Assembly (NCBI GenBank): GCA_001299455.1
Contig: CYUK01000003.1
Coordinates: forward strand, 1,612,001 to 1,676,000
Direction of reading: 5' to 3'
Origin: Clostridiales bacterium SIT11
Lineage (GTDB): Bacteria > Bacillota > Clostridia > Tissierellales > Peptoniphilaceae
DNA: 64,000 bases
The notes below the pieces were generated by a model. It saw only the letters and a program-made list of their open reading frames with translations, was not told where the DNA came from and did no database searches. Below are positions 49,412 to 58,743 of this stretch, one piece after another (the stretch's first letter is position 1; every line of letters starts with the position of its first letter). Position numbers and translations under genes: made by a program.

Positions 49412-51777
49412 AATCATCCCGCCAGAGAAGACAAAAACACGTTGCTAGAAGAAGCCAAAAGAAGACTCGAGATGGCCAACGCCAGGGAAGAATGTTTTTC
49501 TTACTTTTTCTAACAACGTGTTTGTTTTGTATACTCATTGTCCGCCTATATAGCCTCCAAGTTTTAAATTCCAATAAAATGGCAAAAATGGCCCTAAGGC
49601 AAATGAGTCGGAACGATGTAATTCAACCGGACCGGGGTCTTATTTTAGACCGAAACGGGAAAAAACTGGCTGTAAATGTATCCACAGCTACAATCATCTT
49701 AAATAAAAATGCCTTTATCAAGGATGGAAGCCTAGATGAAGTGGCTCTGGATAAGAGTTTAGAACAAGTTGCAGGCCTCCTCCACCAGTCCAAGACCAAG
49801 CTCCTTAAAAAGGTGAAAGAGGAGAAGAAGATGGAGGTGGACTTGGCCAAGGATGTAGACCGGTCCCTGACCCTCCGCATCCAAAATGCAGACATCCAAG
49901 GAATTCTGACAAAAGACAAGGAAAAAAGATTTTACCCTGCCAACAACCTGGCCTCCCATGTCATTGGCTTTATGAATGAAGAAGGCTATGGGATTTATGG
50001 GGTAGAAAAATACTATAATGACCAATTGGCCGGCATGCTAGGGAAGAGAGTGGGCCTTAAGGATGCTAAGAACCAGTCCCTGACCATGAAAAGGGAGGAA
50101 AAAAACCTTCCAACCCAAGGCTTAAATATCCGCCTGACCCTAGATGAAAACATTCAAAGCATTGTGGAAGACCAGGCCAAAAAGGCGAAGAAGGAGTCGG
50201 AAGCCAGGGCAGTCCATGTCCTAGTTCAGGATGTGGATACAGGGGAAATGTTGGCCATGACCAACCAGGCAGACTACAACTTAAACTTCCCCAAAAAGGC
50301 CCAGGACCAGGCCCAGGAAAAGGACTGGGAGAGCTTGTCCAGCGAGGAGAAAACCAAGCAGTGGTTTGCCAACTGGCGGAATTTTTGTGTCAATGATATC
50401 TATGAGCCCGGGTCTACCTTTAAGACCATTACAGCGGCGGCAGCCCTGGAAGAAGGGACCACAAAAAGAGACCGGCACTACTACTGTTCCGGCTATATTC
50501 GTGATGTCAAGGGAGGACCCATTCGCTGTTCATCCCTTCCCAACCCCCATGGAGAGATTAGTATGGAAAAGGCCTATGCTCTTTCCTGCAACACAAGCTT
50601 TGTAAAAATTGGTCGAGAACTGGGAAATGACCGGATGAACCGGTATATTCGGGCTTTTGGCTTTGGAGAAAAAACAGGCATCGACCTGCCTGGGGAAGAA
50701 GAGGGCATGATTCCAGAAGACTTAAATAATGTCTCAGGCCTTCAACAGGCTACGGTGAGCTTCGGTCATGGGATTGCCACGACTCCGGTCCAAATGATTA
50801 ATGCCATTTCCGCTGTGGCCAATGGGGGCAAACTCATGGTGCCCCATGTATTAAAGGAAATTGACACAGTGGATAATAAACCGGTTCAAGTTTACAAACC
50901 CCGGGTCAGACGCCAAGTGATTTCCAAGGAAACCTCAGAAGAAATGATGTCTCTTATGGAAAAAGTCGTGACTGAGGGGAGTGGGACCCGGGCCCAAGTT
51001 CCGGGCTACCGGATTGGAGGAAAGACTGGAACAGCCAACAAGGTTTCCACAGAGGGGGGCTATGAAGAAGGCCGGTATATTTCTTCTTTTGTTGCTGTAG
51101 CTCCTATTGATAAGCCTAAATATGCCATTCTACTCATTGTTGAAGAGCCGGAAAAAGGCTATTATGGAGGGGCTGTAGCAGCTCCTTATGCCGGGAAAAT
51201 TATGGGAGATATCTTAGAATACGAAGGTTTTGAAAAAGATACAAGCCTGATTAAGGAAGAAAAAACCCAAGAAGTTGAAGTTCCAGATGTGACCAATATG
51301 CTCCTGGAAGATGCAGGCAAGCTCCTGTCAGAAAAGGGGCTGAAGTTTAACACAGAATACACAGGTCTGACAGATTTTTCCTTAGTGACAGACCAGTCTC
51401 CCAAGGCGGGAACCATGGTGGCTCAAGGTTCTATTGTAGATGTCTACCTAGACCCTAATGCCTCCAATACGAAAACCATGCCTACCCTACTAGGGAAAAC
51501 AGTAGAAGAAGTCAAGGAAATTTTAGACCCTCTAGACGCCCAGTACAATATTCATGGATCTGGAGAGTTGGTCAAACAAGTTCCCCAACCAGGGACGGTA
51601 ATTTCTTGGAAGAAAACCATGGACCTCTATTTTGAAGAAGCCCTGAATAAAAAAGACCAGGACAAGGATGAAGAGACCAAGTCCCAGGCCAGGGAAGAGG
51701 GTCAAGAAAAGAAAAGTAAGAAGAAAGATCAGAAAACCAATAAAAGACAAGAAGGAAGAAAAGAGGAAGAAGAGTGA
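49408..51777 (+). CDS. Division-type class B penicillin-binding protein with PASTA domains
   Basis: 789-aa septal transpeptidase of the FtsI/PBP2B/SpoVD type. TTG start at 49408 is seven bases after AAGGAGG. A membrane helix (about residues 28-48) is followed by the dimerisation region and a transpeptidase domain with all motifs intact: STFK (EPGSTFKTI, about 332-335), SCN (ALSCNTSFVKI) and KTG (RIGGKTGTANK, about 540). Two PASTA modules follow (VPDVTNMLLEDAGKLLSEKG; MPTLLGKTVEEVKEIL). A highly charged Lys/Glu tail of about 35 residues ends the protein. It works with the FtsW encoded downstream to make septal peptidoglycan. Confidence 0.93.
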   Translation: MKSSRQRRQKHVARRSQKKTRDGQRQGRMFFLLFLTTCLFCILIVRLYSLQVLNSNKMAKMALRQMSRNDVIQPDRGLILDRNGKKLAVNVSTATIILNKNAFIKDGSLDEVALDKSLEQVAGLLHQSKTKLLKKVKEEKKMEVDLAKDVDRSLTLRIQNADIQGILTKDKEKRFYPANNLASHVIGFMNEEGYGIYGVEKYYNDQLAGMLGKRVGLKDAKNQSLTMKREEKNLPTQGLNIRLTLDENIQSIVEDQAKKAKKESEARAVHVLVQDVDTGEMLAMTNQADYNLNFPKKAQDQAQEKDWESLSSEEKTKQWFANWRNFCVNDIYEPGSTFKTITAAAALEEGTTKRDRHYYCSGYIRDVKGGPIRCSSLPNPHGEISMEKAYALSCNTSFVKIGRELGNDRMNRYIRAFGFGEKTGIDLPGEEEGMIPEDLNNVSGLQQATVSFGHGIATTPVQMINAISAVANGGKLMVPHVLKEIDTVDNKPVQVYKPRVRRQVISKETSEEMMSLMEKVVTEGSGTRAQVPGYRIGGKTGTANKVSTEGGYEEGRYISSFVAVAPIDKPKYAILLIVEEPEKGYYGGAVAAPYAGKIMGDILEYEGFEKDTSLIKEEKTQEVEVPDVTNMLLEDAGKLLSEKGLKFNTEYTGLTDFSLVTDQSPKAGTMVAQGSIVDVYLDPNASNTKTMPTLLGKTVEEVKEILDPLDAQYNIHGSGELVKQVPQPGTVISWKKTMDLYFEEALNKKDQDKDEETKSQAREEGQEKKSKKKDQKTNKRQEGRKEEEE

Positions 51778-52739
51778 CCAATATACTTGCTGTGGGGTTG
51801 GGATTTATTTTGTCCGCCCTGGGAGGAAAATGGATTATTCCGGAATTAAGAAAATTAAAGGCAGGCCAGAGTATTCGAGAAGATGGGCCCCAGTCCCATA
51901 TGGTAAAGGCAGGGACGCCCACCATGGGAGGACTTATTTTTTTACTGAGCCTCCTCATAGGCTGCCTTGTTTTTCGGCTCTTTAGCCTAAAGATTTTTCT
52001 ACTACTTTTTTCCACCCTGGCTTTTGGAGCGGTGGGCTTTGTAGATGACTATATTAAGGTCGTGAAGAAAAGAAATTTAGGATTTACAGCCATACAAAAA
52101 TTTACCTGCCAGCTAGTCATTGCCTTGATTCTTGTCCTCATCCAAATGAAAAGCAAGAACTTGTCCACCAGAGTCTACTTGCCTTTTAGTGGAAGACCCT
52201 GGGAAATGGGCCTTTGGTACATTCCCTTTATCCTCTTTGTCGTAGTGGGAACGGTAAATTCTGTCAACTTAACGGACGGCCTAGATGGCCTCTCCTCTGG
52301 CGTAACCATTAGCGTGGCCTTCTTTTTCGGCCTAGCAGCCAAGTTGATGGGGGAAGTGGAAATCAGCCGCTTTGCCTTTATCCTCCTAGGGGGACTCCTG
52401 GGATTTTTACTCTACAATAAGTATCCGGCCAAGGTTTTTATGGGGGATACAGGGTCCCTGGCCCTAGGGGGAGCCATAGCCAGCTTGGCCGTTCTTTTGG
52501 GCCTGCCTCTACTCCTGCCCCTGGCTGGAGGGATTTACTTTATCGAAACCTTATCCGTAATTATTCAAGTTTTGGTTTTTAAGAAGACAGGGAAGAGAGT
52601 CTTTTTAATGAGTCCAATCCACCACCACTATGAGCAAAAGGGTTGGCATGAAACCAAGGTAGTTCGTGTGTTTGTTTTGGTCTCTGTACTTCTTTGTCTT
52701 TTGGCTTTAGGATTGTTAAAAATTGGGGTGTTAAAATGA
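51774..52739 (+). CDS. mraY: Phospho-N-acetylmuramoyl-pentapeptide transferase
   Basis: 321-aa membrane enzyme making lipid I; about ten hydrophobic helices. DGPQSHMVKAGTPTMGGLIF, the metal motif VGFVDDYIKVVKKRNLG, TVNSVNLTDGLDGLSSG, KVFMGDTGSLALGG and MSPIHHHYEQKGW are intact. It starts at GTG 51774, overlapping the PBP stop, and overlaps murD by 4 bases. Confidence 0.96.
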   Translation: MTNILAVGLGFILSALGGKWIIPELRKLKAGQSIREDGPQSHMVKAGTPTMGGLIFLLSLLIGCLVFRLFSLKIFLLLFSTLAFGAVGFVDDYIKVVKKRNLGFTAIQKFTCQLVIALILVLIQMKSKNLSTRVYLPFSGRPWEMGLWYIPFILFVVVGTVNSVNLTDGLDGLSSGVTISVAFFFGLAAKLMGEVEISRFAFILLGGLLGFLLYNKYPAKVFMGDTGSLALGGAIASLAVLLGLPLLLPLAGGIYFIETLSVIIQVLVFKKTGKRVFLMSPIHHHYEQKGWHETKVVRVFVLVSVLLCLLALGLLKIGVLK

Positions 52740-54025
52740 AAAATGCAATTGGAATCTTGGGCATGGGCTTAACAGGCCAAGCCGCCTATGCCTACTATAA
52801 TAAAAAAAGACCAGTCTATGTCTACGATGAAAAAGACCTAGGAGAAGGCTATGAAAAATTAGAGGAAGACCACTTTCAAGACCTGGAATTTTGCATTAAG
52901 AGTCCAGGCATCCACCCGGACCATCCCATGGTCCAAGGCTTAAGGAAGGCCGGCATCCCCATTTATTCTGATTTGGAAGTCTTCCAAAAAATTGTAGGAG
53001 ACAAGGTAAAAATTATTGCCATTACAGGAACCAATGGAAAAACTACTACCAGCATGGCCACAGCCTTTTTACTCAAGGAAAAGGGTTATAGGGTCCACTT
53101 GGCCGGAAATATAGGCAAGGGGGTCCTGGGCCTAGTGGACCAGGTAAAAGAAGGGGACTATGTGGTTTTGGAATGTTCCTCCTTTCAATTAAAATATATT
53201 GAAGACTTTAAGCCCAATATTGCCATCATTACCAATATTACCAGTGACCACCTGGACTGGCACAAGACCCTGGAAGATTACCAGGAAAGCAAGAAAAAAA
53301 TTTGCAAGAACCAGGATGAAAAGGACCTCGTCTTGGTGAACTTAGATGATCCTGTAGCTTCTTCTGTAGAGGGAAGGGCCCGGCGGCAAACTGTGTCCAT
53401 GCTGCAAATTGCTGATGCCTACTTAAAAAAGGAAGACCTCTATATCTTTAAGGAAAAAATCGGGTCTGTTCAAGACTTTCAGTTAGTAGGTAACCACAAC
53501 GTCTCCAACCTGGCCTTTGCTATTTTAGCAGCCATCGATTGTGGCCTCACCAAGGAAGAGGCCTTCCAATATGCCTGTAACTTTAAGGCTATTGACCACA
53601 GGCTCCAATTTGTGGCAAAAATTGATGGCGTGGACTACTACAATGACTCCAAGGGGACCAACCCCGACTCCACTTATGTGGCCTTAAAGAGTTTCAAGGA
53701 CCATATTACCCTTATTGCAGGGGGCTATGATAAGGGATCTTCCTTTTATCCCCTCCTGAATTCCTTTAAAGACCGGATTGACCACTTAATTGTCCTGGGT
53801 CAAACCAAAGACCAATGGATTAGAGAGGGAAAAGAAGCTGGAATCACCTCTATTTATCCTGTAGAGACCCTCAAAGAAGCTGTAATAAAGGCCAAGGAAG
53901 TGACAAAAACAGGAGTTGTCCTCCTGTCGCCTGCCTGTGCTTCCTGGGGAATGTACAACAACTACAGGGAAAGAGGAGATGAATTTACAAGCCTAGTTCA
54001 AGAAATGAAGGGGACGAGGAAATGA
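52736..54025 (+). CDS. murD: UDP-N-acetylmuramoylalanine-D-glutamate ligase
   Basis: 429-aa Mur ligase that adds D-Glu to the stem peptide. ATG 52736 (MKNAIGILGMGLTGQAAY) overlaps the mraY stop; a start at 52694 lies inside mraY. ATP site IAITGTNGKTTTSMATAFL (about residues 98-116), ECSSFQLKYI, ITNITSDHLDWHKT, GNHNVSNLAFA, KAIDHRLQFV and YYNDSKGTNPDST are diagnostic. The C-terminus LLSPACASWGMYNNYRERG is typical. It overlaps ftsW by 4 bases. Confidence 0.95.
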   Translation: MKNAIGILGMGLTGQAAYAYYNKKRPVYVYDEKDLGEGYEKLEEDHFQDLEFCIKSPGIHPDHPMVQGLRKAGIPIYSDLEVFQKIVGDKVKIIAITGTNGKTTTSMATAFLLKEKGYRVHLAGNIGKGVLGLVDQVKEGDYVVLECSSFQLKYIEDFKPNIAIITNITSDHLDWHKTLEDYQESKKKICKNQDEKDLVLVNLDDPVASSVEGRARRQTVSMLQIADAYLKKEDLYIFKEKIGSVQDFQLVGNHNVSNLAFAILAAIDCGLTKEEAFQYACNFKAIDHRLQFVAKIDGVDYYNDSKGTNPDSTYVALKSFKDHITLIAGGYDKGSSFYPLLNSFKDRIDHLIVLGQTKDQWIREGKEAGITSIYPVETLKEAVIKAKEVTKTGVVLLSPACASWGMYNNYRERGDEFTSLVQEMKGTRK

Positions 54026-55119
54026 AAAAGCTGGAAAGGGGTAAGGGCCACTATGGCTTTCTCATTTCCCTTTGTATCCTACTTTTTGTTGGCCTGCTCT
54101 CGGTAGCTTCTGCCTCCAGTTATGAAGGTTTGACAAAAATGGGGGACAACCTCTACTTTATCAAAAAGCAATTATTTTTCCTGGCAGTAGGCCTGGTCCT
54201 CTTTTTCTTTGCCACCCGCCTGCCCATTGGCCTAGTCCACAAGTTGAGCCTTCCTTTTTTTCTCCTGAGTCTAGGCCTCTGTGCCCTCCTCTACACTCCC
54301 TTGGGAGTAAGTCACTATAACAGTGTTCGCTGGCTGAAGATTCCAGGTCTGGGCTTTGAATTTATGCCTTCAGACCTTTTAAAGTACGCCTCTATTTTAT
54401 ACCTGAGCAAGTTTTTAGTAGACCACAAAAAGACCTTAGGAACCTTCCAGACCTTTGTTCAGATTATCTTGATTATTGGGGCCTCCACAGGTCTTGTCAT
54501 CCTCAGGGACTTTTCCACAGGAATGGTTATTGGCTTGAGTTTATTCTCCCTATTCTTTATTATGGGTATGAGGGGCTATCAATTTGTCCTGTCCCTGGCA
54601 GGGGGGCTGGGCGTGGCCTATGTAATGGTGACCACTATGCCCTACCGGATGGAGCGGATGATGAGTTTTCTTGACCCTTTTGATGATATCAAGGACACAG
54701 ATTGGCAGCTGGCCAATTCTCTCTTTGCCCATGGAATTGGCGGTTTTTTCGGTGTAGGTTACTTAAATTCCACCTTAAAGCAAGGCTACTTACCCATGAG
54801 TTATAATGACTTTATCTTTCCCATTATTGGAGAAGAATGGGGTTTTCTGGGGACAAGTTTTGTCGTCCTCATGTATTTTTTGTTAACCCTTTCGGGCCTA
54901 CAAATTGCCAGTCGGTGTAAAAGTCTTTACAGGCAACTGGTAGCCGTAGGAATTACCATCTGTATTGCCATTCAAGCCTTTTTTAATATGGGGGTAAGTA
55001 TTGGAATATTACCCGTTACAGGCCTGACCCTCCCCTTTATTTCCTATGGGGGGACCTCTCTTTGGATGAGTTTAATGGCGGCAGGCTTGGTATTTGGACT
55101 ATCAAAGCAAGGAAATTAG
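54022..55119 (+). CDS. ftsW: SEDS-family glycosyltransferase FtsW
   Basis: 365-aa polytopic protein with about ten helices. SVASASSYEGLTKMGDNLYF, NSVRWLKIPGLGFEFMPSDLLKYASI, LLVDHKK-type loop, RMMSFLDPFDD, LANSLFAHGIGGFFGVG, NDFIFPIIGEEWGFLGT and LPFISYGGTSLWMSLMAAGLV match SEDS polymerases, with the family-conserved Asp in FLDPFDD. By position (between murD and murG) it is FtsW, paired with the class B PBP two genes upstream. Confidence 0.94.
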   Translation: MKKLERGKGHYGFLISLCILLFVGLLSVASASSYEGLTKMGDNLYFIKKQLFFLAVGLVLFFFATRLPIGLVHKLSLPFFLLSLGLCALLYTPLGVSHYNSVRWLKIPGLGFEFMPSDLLKYASILYLSKFLVDHKKTLGTFQTFVQIILIIGASTGLVILRDFSTGMVIGLSLFSLFFIMGMRGYQFVLSLAGGLGVAYVMVTTMPYRMERMMSFLDPFDDIKDTDWQLANSLFAHGIGGFFGVGYLNSTLKQGYLPMSYNDFIFPIIGEEWGFLGTSFVVLMYFLLTLSGLQIASRCKSLYRQLVAVGITICIAIQAFFNMGVSIGILPVTGLTLPFISYGGTSLWMSLMAAGLVFGLSKQGN

Positions 55120-55127
55120 GAGGAAAT

Positions 55128-56219
55128 ATGCGTGTTATTTTATCAGGCGGAGGAACAGGCGGCCATATTATGCCGGCCCTGGCCATAGCCGAAGAATTAT
55201 TAAAAACAGAGGGGATGGAAATTTACTATGTCGGCAAGGAAGGCTCCTTGGAAGAGGAGCTGGTCCAAAGAGAAGGCATTAAGTTTTACCCTATTCCTGT
55301 GGAGGGCCTTCCTAGGAAAAAAGTGTCCGCCCAAACAATCCACACCATGTATTCTCTCTTTCGGGGGATGCGGGCTTGTGGAAAAATTTTAAAAGAATTA
55401 AAACCGGATGTGGTCATTGGAACAGGGGGCTATGTCTGTGCTCCTGTGGTTTTAAAGGCCCAGCAGCTTGGAATTCCCACAGTCCTCCAAGAGCAAAATG
55501 CCTTTCCTGGAAAAGCCAACCGATTTTTGGCTAAAAAAGCAAATTTTGTGGCCCTAAACTTTAAGGAAGCCAAGGTCTATTTTAATCGGAAGGACAACCT
55601 GGTCTACACTGGCAATCCTATCCGGAAGCAATTTTTAGAAAACATTGAAAAGACGGAAAAGAAAGACCGGTTGACCCTGCTTTCCTTTGGAGGATCTGGT
55701 GGCCAAGAATCCACAAATAATGCCATCCGAGAAATTTTAGACCGGGAAGAAAAACTTCCCTTTGACCTTATTCATATTACAGGCAGAGATTATTATGATG
55801 ATTTTATGAGGGACTTAAAAGACCGAGAAGAAGCGACGATTTACCCCTTCTCCATGGAAATTCCAAGGCTTATGAACCAGGCAGATATTGTTATAGCCTC
55901 TTCATCGGCCATGACCCTGGCTGAAATTTCGGCCCTGGCCAAGCCCTCTATCCTGATTCCCAAAGCCTATACGGCAGGAAACCACCAAGTCTTTAACGGC
56001 AAGAGCTATGAATCCCAGGGAGCCTCTATTTTAATCTATGAAGAAGACTTAACTGGAGAGCTCTTATACGATACCATTCTAAGGCTCATAGAAAATGAAA
56101 ACTTGAGGGAAGATATGGGACAGGCAGCCCACCGCCTGGCCAATAAGGATGCTGTAAAGAATATTGCAGAAAGAGTGTTGGACTTAATCCATGAAAAAGA
56201 AAAAAAGACTCACAGCTAA
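55128..56219 (+). CDS. murG: UDP-GlcNAc:lipid I GlcNAc transferase
   Basis: 363-aa peripheral membrane GT-B enzyme making lipid II. ATG 55128 (MRVILSGGGTGGHIMPALAI) follows AGGAGG; a longer start lies in ftsW. GTGGYVCAPVVLKAQQLGIP, LQEQNAFPGKANRFLAK, LLSFGGSGGQESTNNAI, ASSSAMTLAEISALAKPSIL and IPKAYTAGNHQVFNGKSY cover the substrate loops. It overlaps the divIB-type gene by 29 bases. Confidence 0.96.
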   Translation: MRVILSGGGTGGHIMPALAIAEELLKTEGMEIYYVGKEGSLEEELVQREGIKFYPIPVEGLPRKKVSAQTIHTMYSLFRGMRACGKILKELKPDVVIGTGGYVCAPVVLKAQQLGIPTVLQEQNAFPGKANRFLAKKANFVALNFKEAKVYFNRKDNLVYTGNPIRKQFLENIEKTEKKDRLTLLSFGGSGGQESTNNAIREILDREEKLPFDLIHITGRDYYDDFMRDLKDREEATIYPFSMEIPRLMNQADIVIASSSAMTLAEISALAKPSILIPKAYTAGNHQVFNGKSYESQGASILIYEEDLTGELLYDTILRLIENENLREDMGQAAHRLANKDAVKNIAERVLDLIHEKEKKTHS

Positions 56220-57030
56220 ACAAAAGAGAAACCGCCGCATTCTAAGGAATTGGATTTTAGGCCTAGGTCTTATCCTGGTCCTGGCTTTTGGCCTTCAATT
56301 TGTAAAAACACAAGTCATCCAAGTGAAGGACATTACAGTGACAGGAAACGACAAGGTCAAAACAGAAAAAATTATCAAGGCCAGTGGCCTGGACCGAGGG
56401 GCAAGAATGTTTGAAAAGCCCAAGGCCCAGCTAGAGGGAAGGGTTGAGGCCCTGCCTTATATTAAGGATGCCAAGCTAAAGAGAAGCCTTCTTGGCAAGG
56501 TGAAAATTTCTGTTGAGGAGCGGACGCCGATAGCCCAAATCAGTTTTAAAGACCACTATGTTTTTATTGATGAGGACCTTCGCCTTCTGGAAAAAACCAT
56601 GGAGTTTCAGCCAGAATATATTAAAATCACAGGTCTCACCATGAAAAACCTCCACCTAGGGTCCTACCTCTTTTACAATGACCGCCAGGAAGACCTGCGG
56701 GAAATGCTAGAGGCCTTACTTAAGGGAGATTTAGTGTCAGAAATCCAGTCCATTGAAATTGGAAAACGAGGGATCAACCTCTTAACCAAGGGGGACATCC
56801 AAGTAGTTTTTTATTCCACAAAAAATGGCCCCTACAAGGTCAAGCAGCTGGCGGCAGTCCTGGAAAAGGCCAAGACTCTGGACAAGGAAGTCACCATGAT
56901 TTTAATGGATAAGGGGAAGGATCCCATTGCGGTTACGGAAGATGTAAAGAAAAAGAGCCTGAGAAAAAATGAAGATGAATCTGGAGAAAGAATAGACAGA
57001 AGCAGGCAAGTCCAAGAAGAAAACGAATAA
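56191..57030 (+). CDS. divIB: Cell-division protein DivIB/FtsQ
   Basis: 279-aa bitopic protein: a very basic cytosolic N-terminus (KKKKRLTAKQKRNRR), one membrane helix (about residues 20-40), then a POTRA domain (VIQVKDITVTGNDKVKTEKIIKAS and ALPYIKDAKLKRSLLGKVKI with VEERTPIAQI) and a beta domain. A charged tail ends the protein. Position after murG and before ftsZ supports the call. It starts inside murG and probably uses coupled translation. Confidence 0.9.
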   Translation: MKKKKRLTAKQKRNRRILRNWILGLGLILVLAFGLQFVKTQVIQVKDITVTGNDKVKTEKIIKASGLDRGARMFEKPKAQLEGRVEALPYIKDAKLKRSLLGKVKISVEERTPIAQISFKDHYVFIDEDLRLLEKTMEFQPEYIKITGLTMKNLHLGSYLFYNDRQEDLREMLEALLKGDLVSEIQSIEIGKRGINLLTKGDIQVVFYSTKNGPYKVKQLAAVLEKAKTLDKEVTMILMDKGKDPIAVTEDVKKKSLRKNEDESGERIDRSRQVQEENE

Positions 57031-57064
57031 ATAAAGGAGAAAGGGAAGAAGCCAAAGACAATAG

Positions 57065-57093
57065 TTGACTAATTCACAATTTATTACTAAAAT
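57065..57093 (+). promoter_or_regulatory. Promoter of ftsZ
   Basis: TTGACT, 17-base spacer, TAAAAT; the leader would be about 48 bases. It allows ftsZ expression apart from the upstream cluster. Confidence 0.75.
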
Positions 57094-57147
57094 AGAAGTA
57101 TATAACTTTCACCTTTAAACTCATGGTCAATGTATAGGAGGAATATG

Positions 57148-58230
57148 ATGTTGGATTTTGATATGGATCACGAAGATTTTGCCAAGATAAAGGTCGCCGG
57201 TGTCGGAGGCGGGGGAAACAATGCAGTCAATCGAATGATTAATGCAGGTGTTAAAGGCGTAGAATTTATTGTATTTAACACAGATAGACAAGCCCTCAAA
57301 AATTCTTTAGCAGAAAAAAAGGTGCAACTTGGAGAAAAGACAACCAAGGGCCTAGGAGCAGGAGCCAACCCAAGTATTGGGGAACAATCTGCTGAAGAAA
57401 GTCTTGATGAAATTCGGGAATCCTTAGATGGTGCAGATATGGTCTTTATTACAGCCGGTATGGGCGGTGGAACTGGGACTGGAGCCGCACCAATTATTGC
57501 AGAAATTGCCAAGGAATTAGGTGCCCTTACAGTAGGCGTTGTCACTAGACCCTTTAGCTTTGAAGGGATTAAGAGGAAAAAACAAGCAGAAGTTGGGATC
57601 AAGGCCTTAAAAGACAAGGTAGATACCCTAGTTATCATCCCCAACGACCGTCTGCTACAAATTAGTGATAAGAAGACCAGCTTCGCCCAAGCCTTTGAAA
57701 TGGCTGACGATGTTTTAAAACAAGGAATCCAAGGCATTAGTGATTTAATTAGCGTCCCCAACCTAATTAACTTAGACTTTGCCGACGTGAAGACTGTTAT
57801 GAATGACAAGGGAATTGCCCACATGGGTATTGGCCATGCAAGTGGAGATGAACGGGCTACAGAAGCTGCTCGTTTGGCTATCCAATCTCCCCTACTTGAA
57901 ACTTCCATTGAAGGAGCAAAATCTGTTCTCCTATCCATTACTGGAGGCAGCGACCTAGGAATTTTTGAAGTAACAGAAGCAGCTGATTTAATTCGAGATG
58001 CAGTTGATGGCGATGCCAATATTATTTTTGGTGCTGGAATTGATGAAAGCCTGAAAGACCAAGTGAAAGTTACGGTCATTGCTACAGAATTTGAAGCTTA
58101 CAATGAAGAAGAATCCTCTTCTACCAACCCCCTAGTTGCCGCTAGAGACCGGATGAAAGAGGATATGGAAAAGAAGGAAACTAAAAAGAATACAGGAGAA
58201 CTACAAATTCCTGACTTTTTACGTCGATAA
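57148..58230 (+). CDS. ftsZ: Cell-division GTPase FtsZ
   Basis: Tubulin-like GTPase forming the Z ring, 360 aa. I chose ATG 57148: it is six bases after AGGAGG and its MLDF aligns with the MLEF start of B. subtilis FtsZ; ATG 57145 is an alternative. [29 protein letters not shown], the tubulin signature [28 protein letters not shown] and DFADVKTVM with its catalytic T7 loop are present. The short C-terminal tail has [10 protein letters not shown], the peptide that binds FtsA/SepF-type partners. No ftsA lies between divIB and ftsZ. Confidence 0.97.
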   Translation: MLDFDMDHEDFAKIKVAGVGGGGNNAVNRMINAGVKGVEFIVFNTDRQALKNSLAEKKVQLGEKTTKGLGAGANPSIGEQSAEESLDEIRESLDGADMVFITAGMGGGTGTGAAPIIAEIAKELGALTVGVVTRPFSFEGIKRKKQAEVGIKALKDKVDTLVIIPNDRLLQISDKKTSFAQAFEMADDVLKQGIQGISDLISVPNLINLDFADVKTVMNDKGIAHMGIGHASGDERATEAARLAIQSPLLETSIEGAKSVLLSITGGSDLGIFEVTEAADLIRDAVDGDANIIFGAGIDESLKDQVKVTVIATEFEAYNEEESSSTNPLVAARDRMKEDMEKKETKKNTGELQIPDFLRR

Positions 58231-58235
58231 AAGAT

Positions 58236-58263
58236 ACGTATCCTCAGGATACGTTCTTTTTTT
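58236..58263 (+). terminator. ftsZ terminator
   Basis: ACGTATCC / GGATACGT with a TCA loop followed by TCTTTTTTT; the nrdR ribosome site comes directly after. Confidence 0.85.
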
Positions 58264-58272
58264 GGAGGAAGT

Positions 58273-58743
58273 ATGAAGTGTCCCTATTGCCAATATCCAG
58301 ATTCCAAAGTCATTGATTCTAGACCAACAGACGAGGATCGAACCATCCGCAGGAGGCGGGAATGTGTTTCCTGTGGCAAGCGATTTACTACCTATGAACG
58401 CCTGGAAGAAGTGCCCTTAATGGTGGTAAAAAAAGACAAGACCGTAGAGTCCTTTGATCGGAATAAACTCCTCAATGGGATGTTAAGGTCTTGTGAAAAA
58501 CGACCGGTTCAGGTGGAAGAATTGGAAGAAATTGTAGAAGATATTGAAAAAAGCCTGCAAAATGATTTTCGCCGCCAGGTAACTTCTACAGAATTGGGAA
58601 ACCGAGTGATGGAAGCCCTAAAGTCGGTAGATGAGGTGGCCTATGTTCGCTTTGCCTCTGTATACCGCCAATTTAAGGATGTCTCGTCCTTTATGGATGA
58701 GTTAAGTAAGTTTATTAATGACAGAAAAGGAGAGAAATCATGA
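58273..58743 (+). CDS. nrdR: Transcriptional repressor NrdR
   Basis: 156 aa; represses ribonucleotide reductase genes. The N-terminal zinc ribbon is [18 protein letters not shown] and [18 protein letters not shown] (four Cys). The ATP-cone follows ([19 protein letters not shown] to [15 protein letters not shown]). GGAGG is upstream. It overlaps the racemase gene by 4 bases. No nrd operon or NrdR boxes were noticed in the window. Confidence 0.96.
   Translation: MKCPYCQYPDSKVIDSRPTDEDRTIRRRRECVSCGKRFTTYERLEEVPLMVVKKDKTVESFDRNKLLNGMLRSCEKRPVQVEELEEIVEDIEKSLQNDFRRQVTSTELGNRVMEALKSVDEVAYVRFASVYRQFKDVSSFMDELSKFINDRKGEKS

Noticed and set aside
57168-58079. 303-codon open frame antisense to ftsZ
   Set aside because: It mirrors the codon structure of a highly expressed gene, is rich in Ser/Pro/Ile without any family motif, and has no ribosome site. 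ftsZ on the other strand is certain.
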